Source of the DNA: Anammoximicrobium sp032229885
Lineage (GTDB): Bacteria; Planctomycetota; Planctomycetia; Pirellulales; Pirellulaceae
Assembly (NCBI GenBank): GCA_032229885.1
Contig: JAVYAJ010000067.1
Span: 1-32,311 of the forward strand
Direction: 5' to 3'
Length of the DNA stretch: 32,311 nt
How positions within the stretch are numbered: position 1 is the first letter of the stretch; the number at the start of each line of letters is the position of its first letter. Positions 1 through 8,239 of this stretch are shown here, piece after piece. A program made the position numbers and the translations under genes. A model generated the notes under the pieces. That model made no database searches and had not been told where the DNA came from. It worked only from the letters and a program-made list of their open reading frames with translations.

Positions 1-226
1 AGCAGGTCTGGCGTTGGCGCCGCCAACACCTGGGCACGACCCTTCAATCGCAACGCGTTACCGTCCGCCGCGCCCTTCAGGCTTGCTCCGAGGCGCAACC
101 AAAACCGGAAGACACGTGACCTGGAACAAGGCCAAGTTTTCAACAGGCCAGGGTGGTGCTGGTCAACTCGCGGATTGCGGTACGATTCATCATGATCATG
201 GCCTTTCAGAAAAAGGTTGGGGAAGG

Positions 227-296
227 GTCAGTCGTCAGTTGTCAGTCGTCAGTTGTCAGTCGTCAGTTGTCAGTCGTCAGTTGTCAGTTGTCAGTG
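227..296. repeat. heptamer tandem repeat array (10 units)
   Basis: Ten consecutive 7-bp units of GTCAGTY (last unit GTCAGTG) run without interruption. The final base alternates C,T,C,T,C,T,C,T and then T,G, so most of the array is also a 14-bp repeat, GTCAGTCGTCAGTT. It resembles the short tandemly repeated heptamers known from cyanobacterial intergenic DNA. It is too short and spacer-free to be CRISPR. Confidence 0.93.
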
Positions 297-308
297 GTCT
301 TTCTGGCT

Positions 309-340
309 TCCTCTGCGTCTCTGCGTCTCTGCGTGAGCTC
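309..340. repeat. CTCTGCGT short repeat, member of a dispersed family
   Basis: CTCTGCGT is repeated three times at 8-9 bp spacing and followed by GAGCTC. Its reverse complement (CTCACGCAGAGACGCAGAG) matches the cores at 11011-11032 and 30536-30556, which read CTCACGC followed by AGACGCAAAG-type units. It appears to be one of at least three members of an intergenic repeat family in this window. Confidence 0.6.
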
Positions 341-351
341 CAGCGCGCGTT

Positions 352-921
352 TTACCCTGCGTCTTCCGCCTGCGCGTCGAGCCACCCGTACAACTCGTCA
401 GCCGTCTGGAGATCCAGCAGCGTCTGGACCAGTTCGTTCAACTGATCGAGCGACAGCCGCGCGAGTTGATCCTGACGCTGCGCCGACAGCAGCCCCCAGC
501 GTTTGGTGATCTGCTTCAGCACCACGGCCGCAGCGCCCCGCTGCTGCCCTTCGGCCCTGACTTCAGCTCTGCCGGTGGCGAGGCCCTCGGCTCGGGCGAG
601 GCGTTCTACACTTGTCACGTATGGCATTTGCCTGGCCTCCTCGAGTTCTTGGAACTCGTCCTTGAAGCGCGCTTCCAGGTCGCCGCGCAGGTGCATCATC
701 CAGTCGATCAAGCGGAATAGTTCGCGAACCTGGTCGGTGTCGTAGCCCGCGTCGTACAAGCCCCGCACCCGGCGCCACTTGGCCCCGTAGCGGGCGTCCG
801 CGTCGCTCGCCGTCCGCAGGGCCTCGATCTGCGCCCGCGCCAACAGCACCGGCGGCGATCGGTCGTCGCGCCCATCCGTTTCGAGCCGGTGCATCGGCTT
901 GTAGATCGGGAACGTGCGCTT
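352..921 (-). pseudogene. 5'-truncated Rpn-family (PD-(D/E)XK, DUF4351) nuclease remnant
   Basis: The readable protein matches the C-terminal half of Rpn-family (recombination-promoting nuclease, transposase_31-like) proteins. It shows a helical stretch with RRVRGLYDAGYDTDQVRELF and IDWMMHL, the family hallmark MPYVTSVERLAR, then a DUF4351-like tail (ITKRWG...LSLDQLNELVQTLLDL...LYGWL). An ATG at 894 would give 180 aa, but recognisable sequence (FPIYKPMHRLE) continues upstream to about 919 and ends at an in-frame stop at 922-924. Full-length relatives are about 300 aa and carry the nuclease core, including an HVEVQ-type motif, in the missing N-terminal half. No continuation of that half is visible in the other frames upstream. 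It is most likely a decayed, inactive remnant. A separately functional DUF4351 protein starting at 894 is possible but less likely. Confidence 0.8.
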
Positions 922-1282
922 TCATCCGTCCATCTTCATCCGTCCGCGCCGACTATACGGTCACGTGTGCCCGCCGTGCGCGTCGGGGCGCGCTAGTCAC
1001 ACTAGGCAGCCACGTCCTGCCAGTTTGAGCCATAAGGCCCCTTTGTTAGCATACGTAAACCGGATGTCAAGCTTTCCGTCAACAATTCGGGATTTTTTTG
1101 GAAATGGCCGAGTGGATGGGCATGTTGGCCGGTCCGACGCAAATTGACGCGGATTGTCGCGGCGTCTCGTGTGACAGTGCACCGACGGCAGACGACGCCC
1201 GACGACGGCAGACGCGGCCTACGTGGCCGCGGTACGTTGCCCCGAGACGATCCGGGGAAACGGCGGCCAGAAGCCCTGGCCC

Positions 1283-1308
1283 ATCGTAGAAGCGGCATCC
1301 TGCCGCTT
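1283..1308 (+). repeat. dispersed 26-bp palindrome, copy 1
   Basis: The core AAGCGGCA-TCC-TGCCGCTT is an 8-bp perfect stem with a 3-nt loop at 1290-1308, preceded by ATCGTAG. The whole 26 bp recurs exactly, in reverse complement, at 6253-6278, where it follows the lyase-like gene. Confidence 0.9.
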
Positions 1309-1390
1309 AGGCTCGCTCGATCCATGAGCGTCCGGTTGAGATCGAGGATCGGCAGAACCGTTCAGGGAATGCGCCGCTAATGGAAGCGGA

Positions 1391-1404
1391 ACGGCGCAAG
1401 CCGT
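1391..1404. repeat. small GCAA-loop hairpin
   Basis: ACGGC-GCAA-GCCGT forms a perfect 5-bp stem with a GCAA tetraloop. It sits in the repeat-rich gap and may be another short dispersed palindrome, but no second copy was found in this window. Confidence 0.5.
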
Positions 1405-1573
1405 CCGGTCCTTCGAGGTAGGTAGGTTCTTCGTAGCGGACCAATTGGATCGTCCGCCAGCAGACACACCGGAGGGCTTGCGCCCTTCCGCGTTAATTTT
1501 TGCGCCCCTTCGGCTTCAATTCTCGGCGACCGTTCTCCAAGGCGCGCGTGTCTCGCAACGCAGATTGTCGCCA

Positions 1574-1630
1574 TTGGAGTCTTGCTCGGTATCATACCGG
1601 CACCGTGCGCACATCTTGTACACTGGTCTG
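1574..1630 (+). repeat. left imperfect direct repeat flanking the hairpin element
   Basis: It begins TTGGAGTCTTGCTCG, continues through a GTATCA block and ends GCGCACATCTTGTACA. A diverged second copy in the same orientation lies at 1965-2008 (TTGGAGTCTTCGCTCG, GTATCACGCG, GCGCATCTTGTACA). The two lie on either side of the palindromic element at 1668-1915. Confidence 0.6.
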
Positions 1631-1667
1631 TACAGTACACTTGTGGGTTATTGACGCTGGCCCGTGT

Positions 1668-1915
1668 TAAGTGACATTGGCATTGAATGACTGTTGCACA
1701 GCCCAGACGAGACGAAGCGTGTTGGCCGAAGGCCATCACCAACGTAGCCTGGGGTAACGCCCCAGGAGTCAGAGGTGATAGCAACCGTGTTGGCCGAAGG
1801 CCAACATCACCGTGTCACTGCAGCCAGGATGAATATGGCCTTCGGCCAAAAGATACGCGCGCGGCGCCAGTCCTGGGGCGTTGCCCCAGGCTACGGTGAT
1901 CGCAGACCTTCGGCC
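1668..1915 (+). repeat. hairpin-rich dispersed element, copy 1
   Basis: About 248 bp align almost end to end with 15505-15754, including matching flanks (CTGTTGC.CAG and GTGTTGGCCGAAGGCCA). The element contains, in order: GGCCGAAGGCC, a CCTGGGG/CCCCAGG hairpin (1748-1766), GGCCGAAGGCC again, ATGGCCTTCGGCCAAAAGA, and a second CCTGGGG/CCCCAGG hairpin (1872-1890). Its first and last parts are roughly mirror images, so it is a nested palindrome. It encodes no credible protein. Read on the minus strand it gives the PGALPQATLVMAFGQ peptide typical of planctomycete intergenic repeats. Confidence 0.9.
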
Positions 1916-1964
1916 TACAGACTCAGCGTCCAAACGCGGCGGCCCGACCGCGTGCCATTGGTCG

Positions 1965-2008
1965 TTGGAGTCTTCGCTCGTATCACGCGCGCATCTTGTA
2001 CAGCGGTT
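1965..2008 (+). repeat. right imperfect direct repeat flanking the hairpin element
   Basis: This is the second, shorter copy of the repeat at 1574-1630, in the same orientation. It shares TTGGAGTCTT, the CTCG/GTATCA block and GCGCATCTTGTACA. Small indels separate the copies, so the duplication is old. Confidence 0.6.
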
Positions 2009-2253
2009 CGTTCCCTATTCTTCTGGGGCGCGGGCGATAACCTGCGTTGCGGCGCAGGCGAATTGCGATCCAGGCGCTGACCGCGAGCGTGTCCCACCGA
2101 CGAAGGCGGCCGCGACCCGGTCGTCGGCACGCAGGTTCCCGCTGGTTGGGCCGCATTTGCGCTGCGCATCCTTCGCGCGGCGCCGAATGTCGCGGCGCGA
2201 CCCTGCATTTCACAGTCCCACCGGACATTGCGCACTGCGATGAATTTCGCGCT

Positions 2254-2273
2254 CGGCGGGACAAATCCCGCCG
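2254..2273 (+). promoter_or_regulatory. perfect hairpin upstream of the lyase-like gene
   Basis: CGGCGGGA pairs perfectly with TCCCGCCG around a CAAA loop, 80 nt before the start at 2354. It could act as a terminator shielding the gene, as a 5'-leader structure, or be one more dispersed palindrome. The sequence does not decide between these. Confidence 0.5.
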
Positions 2274-2353
2274 GACGCAGTATAACAGGCGCTTCGGACA
2301 GGCGTGGTTCGGTCTGCTCGAGCCTTGGATGGACGTTTTCTCGAGGATCCGTC

Positions 2354-5300
2354 ATGTTGCAACGAACGATCACGATCTTTCTGTTGGTCGCGGTGGGAGG
2401 CCTGTTGGCGGCGAGAAGCTCGTCGGCCGAACAAGGTGCGCTGGACGAGGCTCAGCAGGAGACCTTGGGTGTCGATCTGCCGTCTCTGGCCCGGCTGCAA
2501 GTGGTTCTGGTCGACGGGCCAGAGCCGCAGGCGAAGCGCGATCGACCGACCTACGATCCCTCGAAGGACATCACGCAGGTCGAGTTCTGTCACGTCGGCG
2601 GCGATCGGTTCCTGTGGCGAGTGACGTTCGCTGCGCCGCCCCGTTTAGAAGACACCGTGCTGCATTTGTATGTGGACGCGGACGACACGCACACGACGGG
2701 CCGCAAGGGATCGGCCGCCAGCGGCGTGGCCGGCGCCGAGTACATGTTGACCGTCAGCCGCGATCAGGGCACGTCCAGCGTGTTTTCGGTCGACGGGGTT
2801 CAAGCGCCCGGCCCGGCGGTCTGGCATACGGTCGTGGGCAACGCGGTGCTGATGTCGGCCGATCTGTCGCTGGGGCGCGATGCACATGGCGTCCGTTACG
2901 GTCTGTACGTGTTGTGCCATACGGCGACAACCCCGGAGAATCCGTCGCCGCCCATGAGCGATGCGGCGGGAAAAGTGACCGTCGCCAACGTGCCCGTGAC
3001 GGACCGTCCAAAGTGGATCCGACCGGTGGATTACGTACAGAACCACAACGTGTCGGCCACGTTCGGCGAAGACCTGTTGAACGCCACACTGGTTGCGCCG
3101 GGCGTGATCGTCGTGCCCCACGATGCGCTGGAGCGCGACGGTTTTGAGGTGGACTTGCAGACGACGCATCGCTGGCCGCATCTCAAGCTCGTCGGCCCGC
3201 GCGGCGCCGCCTGGACCACCGCGCCGCGGGCTGGCGTCTACCATGTCGGTTTTATGATGTACGACGACGGGAACAACGAGCGGCTGGGGTTTTTTGTCGA
3301 CGGCCAGTTCCTGGGATTGGCGGCGGCGAGCCAGAACAATAACCGCACTTGGCTGTACTGGCTGACCGAACCGCGCGAGTTCCGCGGCGGCGAGCGGATC
3401 GAGCTGCGCACGATCGGCGGCCAGGGTCGCTTTGGGATCGCGAATCTCGTGTTCCTGCCGCAGGCGCCCGAGACCCGCGCGATCCGGGTGGCGGTCGAAA
3501 ACGTCGCGGTCGTCACGCCGATCGATCGGCCCGGCGTGGCTATCGTCTCGTGGACGACCACCTGGCCCTGCCCGACGCGGCTGGTGTACGGCGACGAGGC
3601 GGCGCTCCGCAAGCACCACGCGGCCGATGCGCTCGAGGCAGGGTCCGGGCTGCAGGAACGAACCGAGACCAACCGGTGCCTTGTCCACCGCGCGGTGCTC
3701 GAAGGACTCGATCCGGCCGCAACGTATTGCGGGCGGCCGATCGCGGTGGGACCGGATGGCCAGGCCGTGGCCGGCGCGGACTTTGCCTTTCGGGCCGCGG
3801 CTCCCACGGCGCCGACGGCGAACGAAACAGACCGCGTCATTCCGTTGACGGTGCGGAACCCGCACGATTTTGCCGCCGTCCAGTGGCCGATCACGACGGG
3901 GGTCCCGTTCGGTCAGGGCGAGTTGAGCGACGTCGCGCATGTCCGGCTGGTCGGCGACACGGGTGAAGTGCCCGCCCAGATTCGACTGACCGGCCGCTGG
4001 CCGGACGGCAGCGTCAAGTGGCTGCTGGTCACGTTCCTGGCCGACGCCCCCGCCGCGGGGCAAGCCGAGTACCGGCTCGAGTACGGTCCGGCCGTGCGGC
4101 GCGCGGCGGTCGCCTCGCGGCTGGCCGTCGAATCGGCCGACGGCGGCGTGCGGATCGATACGGGCGGCGTCCGGCTGCGGATCGATGGCCGCGGCGGCTT
4201 GTCAGACATCGTCGCCGGCGATCCCGGCGGATCGACGACGCAGGCCGCGACCGACATGGCCGGCGCGGCCGGCACGGAGGCCGAAGACGCGGCGGGCATC
4301 GCGTACGCGGCGGGCGATGGCGAGTTGGAGATCGAGGAAGCGGGCCCGATTCGCGCCGTGGTCAAATCGACCGCCCCGCTGATCGCGGCGGACGGACAGC
4401 ATTTGGCGCAGGTCGAACAGCGCATCGAGGCCTATCGCGGTCTGGCGTGGGTCCGCGTGCGCCACACGCTGGTCGCGGATGGTCCCCAGCGGTTCACCAC
4501 ATGGAAGCGCCTTACTTGGCGACTGCCGATTTCCGGCGGCGCGTGGACGGCGCGCCTGGTGGACGGAGCAACCCGACGACTGGACGCGGCGAACCCGGCC
4601 GTCTACCAGTTGTTCGACGACGCCATCGCCGCGGATGGGGCGGGCGGTGAATCGCGGCCCGGGCGCGTCGTGGGAAGTCTGCTCGAAGACGGACCCCACG
4701 GCTGGGCGGTCGCGGTTCGCGATTTTTGGCAGAACTATCCCAAGGCCATGCGTTTGACCGACGACGGCCTGCAGGTCGATCTGTGTCCGGCGTTCGCGGA
4801 CGGCATGTACGACGCGTTTCCCTTCGAGAAAGAAGGACACCATCTGTACTACTATCTGCTGGGCGGCCGATATCGGCTGAAGCAGGGCGCCTCGAAGACG
4901 CACGAGCTGCTGGTGTCGCGGGGCGCCGGCGGCGGACCAGGCGGCGATCTGCGCGCTGTTCCAACAACCCCTGTTGGCCACCGCCCCGGCCGAGGTGTAC
5001 TGCCGGAGTCGCGCGTTTTACGACGTGGCGCCCCGCAACGTCGAACGCTTTCCGGCCTACGAGGCGGCGATCGATCAGAACCTCGAGCGGTACGAACAAA
5101 CCCGCCAGCGACAGCGCGACTTCGGAATGCTCAACTATGGCGACTGGTATGGCGAACGCGGAACGAACTGGGGAAACGTCGAGTACGACACCCAGCACGC
5201 GCTGCTGCTGGAATACGTCCGCTCGGGCAATCCGCGGGCGTTCTTCCTGGGCGAAGCGGCCGAGCTGCACAATCGAGACGTGGACACGGTCCACGCCGCG

Positions 5301-6173
5301 GCCGACGCGGACCAGCGGGGCGGGGTGCATATCCACTCGATCGGCCACGTTGGCGATTACTACGACCGCCCCGTACCGGGCGCGCTGGGCTTTGTCCACA
5401 GCGGGTTTACCGTGTCGCACGCCTGGACCGAAGGTCATTTCGCCCACTACTTCCTGACCGGCGACCGCCGCTCGTACGAGACCGGTTGTGCGGTGGCCGA
5501 CTTTTTCGTGAAGCGCGACCTGGCGCGACCCTACGACTTTTTCGATTGCCGAGTCCCCGGGTGGTTCCTGATTCTGGTGACGTCCGCCTATCACGCGACG
5601 GGCGATCCGTACTATTTGAACGCCGCTCGCGTCGTCGTCGATCGCGTGCTCGAAGCGCAGGACAAAGCGCCTCGACCATTGCCCGCGTATCAAGCAGCCG
5701 GGCGAACGCCGTATCAACAGGGCGGCTGGTCGCGGATGATGGTGCCGGGGCACTGCCTGTGCGAACCGCGACATCGAGGCAACGCGGGATTCATGGTGGC
5801 CGTGCTGCTGTCCGGATTGAAATACTATCACGACGTGACCGGCGAGGAACGGGTCAAACAGGCGATCATCGCCGGGGCCCGTTATCTGCTGGACGAGACC
5901 TACTCGGACGAAGTTCAAGGGTTCCGGTATACGTCCTGTCCGAAGATGGCGTATCGGCCGGGCGCCTCGCCGTTGATGGTCGAAGGGATTGCTCGGGCCT
6001 ATCTGTGGACGCGCGACGAGCGGTTCCGACGGGTGTTGACCGAGGCCCTGCCGCGCGGCGCAAGCGGGGACGCCTACGGCAAAGGCTTCTCGCAGTACTA
6101 CCGCGTCGGCCCGCGCGTCCTGGCGGATCTCGAAGCGGTTGGCCTCGGGTTGGACCGGACTGACGGGCGATGA
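2354..6173 (+). CDS. secreted PcRGLX/YetA-like (PL26-type) multidomain protein, frameshifted
   Basis: This is one gene split over two frames; restored, it would be 1272 aa. ATG 2354 is preceded by GAGGA at 2343-2347 and gives a signal peptide (LQRTITIFLLVAVGGLLAARSSSA). Domains, approximately: 65-215 a beta-rich domain like a DOMON/CBM9 module; 230-370 a second beta-sandwich (FMMYDDGNNERLGFFVDG); 375-485 a fibronectin-III-like domain (PGVAIVSWTTTWP); from 495 the PcRGLX/YetA N-terminal RIFT barrel (VIPLTVRNPHDF, WPDGSVKWLLVTF) and central sandwich; 870-1272 a helical toroid-like C-terminus (LNYGDWYGERGTNWGNVEYD, SHAWTEGHFAHY). The first frame loses family resemblance after ELLVSR (about 4920), and homology resumes one base on. 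The family includes exo-acting rhamnogalacturonan lyases; the substrate here is unknown. Upstream starts (for example 2228) lack a ribosome site and signal peptide. Confidence 0.82.
4920..4923 (+). other. G4 run at the frameshift point
   Basis: Reading through GGGG keeps the first frame, which then runs as arginine- and glycine-rich nonsense to a stop near 6163. Removing one G gives SRAPAADQAAICALFQQPLL, which joins smoothly to the second-frame sequence and the family's C-terminal domain. A one-base insertion in this run, natural or a sequencing error, is the simplest explanation. Confidence 0.75.
4974..6173 (+). CDS. C-terminal fragment of the frameshifted lyase-like gene
   Basis: As the sequence stands, this second-frame ORF can be read from ATG 4974 as a 399-aa protein (MATAPAEVYCRSRAFYDVAP...). 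It is the helical toroid part of the PcRGLX/YetA-like protein rather than an independent gene. In-frame coding sequence extends back to about 4923, there is no ribosome site at 4974, and there is no signal peptide although the full protein is secreted. Conserved-looking aromatic and charged stretches include GDWYGERGTNWGN, HIHSIGHVGDYY and GWSRMMVPGH. If the frameshift is real, this piece is probably not made or not functional. Confidence 0.7.
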   Translation: MATAPAEVYCRSRAFYDVAPRNVERFPAYEAAIDQNLERYEQTRQRQRDFGMLNYGDWYGERGTNWGNVEYDTQHALLLEYVRSGNPRAFFLGEAAELHNRDVDTVHAAADADQRGGVHIHSIGHVGDYYDRPVPGALGFVHSGFTVSHAWTEGHFAHYFLTGDRRSYETGCAVADFFVKRDLARPYDFFDCRVPGWFLILVTSAYHATGDPYYLNAARVVVDRVLEAQDKAPRPLPAYQAAGRTPYQQGGWSRMMVPGHCLCEPRHRGNAGFMVAVLLSGLKYYHDVTGEERVKQAIIAGARYLLDETYSDEVQGFRYTSCPKMAYRPGASPLMVEGIARAYLWTRDERFRRVLTEALPRGASGDAYGKGFSQYYRVGPRVLADLEAVGLGLDRTDGR

Positions 6174-6252
6174 AGGCAGGTCTGGTCGGGCGTCTGGGAT
6201 CGTGGCGGACAAGCGGTGATAGAAAAGCGGTGGTAGAAAAGCTGCACTAGAC

Positions 6253-6278
6253 AAGCGGCAGGATGCCGCTTCTACGAT
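6253..6278 (-). repeat. dispersed 26-bp palindrome, copy 2
   Basis: Exact reverse complement of 1283-1308: stem AAGCGGCA (6253-6260), GGA loop, TGCCGCTT (6264-6271), then CTACGAT. It lies 80 nt after the lyase-like stop codon and could act as a terminator there. Just upstream (6213-6245) are two imperfect copies of an AAGCGGTGRTAGAA unit. Confidence 0.9.
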
Positions 6279-6333
6279 ATGGGTCTGGCGGGTGTGCCCG
6301 GCGCGGGTTTGACGGAGACGAACGGAGACAAAC

Positions 6334-8127
6334 ATGGCCTCGACGTTGACCTTCCAGCAGGCGATGCGGACCGCGCTCGACCGGTTGGGCATCGAGCGGT
6401 TGGTGCTGTCGATCCATCAGGCCAGTTTTCCGGCGGGCTCGGACGACATCGGGCACGGCACGCCGTATTCCGAGCGCGGCCGAGCCTTGGTCGATTGGCT
6501 GGCCGAACTGGGATTCACGGGCATTTCGCTGGGGCCGGCCGGGATCACCTCTCGCGGCAATCCGTCGCCCTACGATTCGACCGCCCTGTCGCGAAATCCA
6601 TTGCACATTGCCTTGGGACCGCTGTGCGAGCGCGGCATGCTCGATCCGCGGGCGTTGGACGCCGCCGTGAAAAATCGGCCCTCCGGTGATCGCGTGGCGT
6701 ATGAGTACGCCTGGCGCACGCAGCGACGACTGCTGGATCAGGCGGCGATGGCGTGCCGCGAAAACCAGTCGGTGCAGGCACGTCTGGCCGAGCTGCGGCG
6801 AAGCGATCCGTGGCTGGAACGCGAGGCGCGGTTCGAGGCCGTCGCGGCGGCGATCGGTCACGACGACTGGCAGCAATGGCCAGCGTCGCCGCCCGAGTCC
6901 GACGAAGCGGCCGAGCGGTTCGTGTTCGCGCAATGGCTGGTCCGTGACCAACATGCCGCGTTCCGCCGCCACGCCAACGGGCTGGGGCTGCGCGTCTACG
7001 CGGACCTGGCGATCGGCGTCAGCTATCGCGACCGGTTCCTGGCCCGCGATCTGTTTCTGGCCGACTATGCGATGGGGGCGCCGCCGAGCCGCACCAATCC
7101 GGCGGGCCAGCCATGGGGCTATCCCGTCCTGGACCCCGCGCAGCTCGCGCCCGATGGCGACGGCTGGCGATACGTCTCGACGCGGCTCGAGGCCGTCCTG
7201 GGCGACCACGATGGCATGCGAATCGATCACCCGCACGGCTGGGTCTGCCCCTGGGTTTATCGCACCGACGACCCCAGCCCGCTGCACGCCGTGCAACACG
7301 GGGCGCGCCTGTTCGAATCACCGGACTTGCCGGACCATCAGGCGTTGGCGGCCTTTGCCCGCGTCCGTCCCGAGCAGATCGAGCGCGGCGAGCCGCGTTA
7401 CGCCGACCGTTGGGTGCGGGCGCTCGAGTCGGCGCAGGTCGAGGCGTATTCCCGGGTGTTCGATTTGATCGTCGGGCGGCTGCTGGCCGCCGGACGCCGA
7501 CAAGGCGACCTGTTGGTCGAGGTGCTGTCGACCTGCCCGTGTCCGTTGGCCGAAGTGCTGGCGCGGCACCATTTGGGCCGTTATCGCGTGACTCAGAAAG
7601 CGGTCGTCCGCGACCTGAGCGACGTCTATCGCAGCGACACGGCGCGGCCCGAAGACTGGATCATGGTGGGAACGCACGACACGCCGCCGCTGCGGGCCGT
7701 GCTGCCCACCTGGCGCAGCCGCGGCGAGACCGCCGATCGAGCCGCGTACTTGGCAAGTCGGCTGGCGGGCGACTCGAGCGAGTTCGCGGATCTCGAACGG
7801 CGTTTCTCGCAGGACGATCGACAGCTCGCGACGGCCATGTTCGCCGATCTGTTCCGCGGACCCGCGCGAAACGTGTTGATATTCTGGACCGACCTGTTCG
7901 GCCTGAGCGAACCATACAACCGTCCCGGCGTATCCGATGCGACCAATTGGAGCCTGCGACTGGATCAGGACTTCGAACGGGCGTACCGCCAAGCGACCGC
8001 CCGCGGCGACGCGCCCGACCTGGCTCGCGCGGTCGCCTGGGCGTTGCACGCGCGACGACTGGACCGGGATTCCGAGGGCCAAAGCCTGATCGCGGCGCTG
8101 TGTCGGACGCCAAGCGAGCCTGGATGA
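6334..8127 (+). CDS. malQ: 4-alpha-glucanotransferase, GH77
   Basis: Predicted cytoplasmic amylomaltase (disproportionating enzyme) that transfers alpha-1,4-glucan segments in maltodextrin or glycogen metabolism. The 597-aa protein has GH77 landmarks: SLGPAGITSRGNPSPYDSTA near residue 70, YADLAIGVSY and YAMGAPPSRTNPAGQPWGYP around 230-265, the nucleophile loop GMRIDH with Asp298, the acid/base Glu396 in LLVEVL, and the transition-state Asp449 in GTHDTPP. All three catalytic carboxylates are therefore present. The usual AEDLG around the acid/base is VEVLS here, so this is a divergent clade. There is no signal peptide. Start ATG 6334 has GGAG six bases upstream. It follows the lyase-like gene by 160 bp across a palindromic repeat and precedes the sugar-binding-domain gene by 112 bp. 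Family assignment is firm; exact acceptor preference is not. Confidence 0.88.
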   Translation: MASTLTFQQAMRTALDRLGIERLVLSIHQASFPAGSDDIGHGTPYSERGRALVDWLAELGFTGISLGPAGITSRGNPSPYDSTALSRNPLHIALGPLCERGMLDPRALDAAVKNRPSGDRVAYEYAWRTQRRLLDQAAMACRENQSVQARLAELRRSDPWLEREARFEAVAAAIGHDDWQQWPASPPESDEAAERFVFAQWLVRDQHAAFRRHANGLGLRVYADLAIGVSYRDRFLARDLFLADYAMGAPPSRTNPAGQPWGYPVLDPAQLAPDGDGWRYVSTRLEAVLGDHDGMRIDHPHGWVCPWVYRTDDPSPLHAVQHGARLFESPDLPDHQALAAFARVRPEQIERGEPRYADRWVRALESAQVEAYSRVFDLIVGRLLAAGRRQGDLLVEVLSTCPCPLAEVLARHHLGRYRVTQKAVVRDLSDVYRSDTARPEDWIMVGTHDTPPLRAVLPTWRSRGETADRAAYLASRLAGDSSEFADLERRFSQDDRQLATAMFADLFRGPARNVLIFWTDLFGLSEPYNRPGVSDATNWSLRLDQDFERAYRQATARGDAPDLARAVAWALHARRLDRDSEGQSLIAALCRTPSEPG

Positions 8128-8239
8128 CCGGGCAGCCGCGCAGTTTTCAGCGCGCCGCGTATCCGGAAGTCCGGCGGCGCGCGGCCCGGCTGGGGCGCGC
8201 CGGGCGCGAACAACCGCGCCGTGGAGGCTTTCTCGCAAA

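Larger units (their letters stand above)
1..351. other. gene-free left edge with repeats
   Basis: No convincing coding region is seen. The stretch holds a heptamer tandem array (227-296) and a copy of a short 'CTCTGCGT' repeat family (about 309-340), both just beyond the stop of the minus-strand Rpn remnant. The small ORFs here are low-complexity readings of these repeats. Confidence 0.6.
922..2353. other. 1.4-kb gene-free, repeat-rich intergenic region
   Basis: No ORF here looks like a protein. ORFs on both strands are readings of palindromic repeats or low-complexity GC sequence. Structures seen are the dispersed palindrome at 1283-1308, a GCAA-loop hairpin at 1391-1404, a hairpin-rich element at 1668-1915 flanked by imperfect direct repeats (1574-1630 and 1965-2008), and a perfect 8-bp stem at 2254-2273 upstream of the lyase-like gene. 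The block lies next to the decayed nuclease and looks like a site where repeats accumulate. Confidence 0.7.

Noticed and set aside
227..296. Possible CRISPR array
   Set aside because: Units are 7 bp with no spacers, and no cas genes are nearby; it is a simple tandem repeat.
1377..1784. Hypothetical protein of 135 aa on the minus strand, and its counterpart at 15298-15621
   Set aside because: Both are translations of the dispersed hairpin element (PGALPQAT...AFGQ), a known source of spurious planctomycete ORFs.
4920..4923. Programmed +1 ribosomal frameshift in the lyase-like gene
   Set aside because: There is no known slippery signal, rare codon or stop at the site, and no reason for a secreted enzyme to use recoding; a one-base insertion in G4 is simpler.
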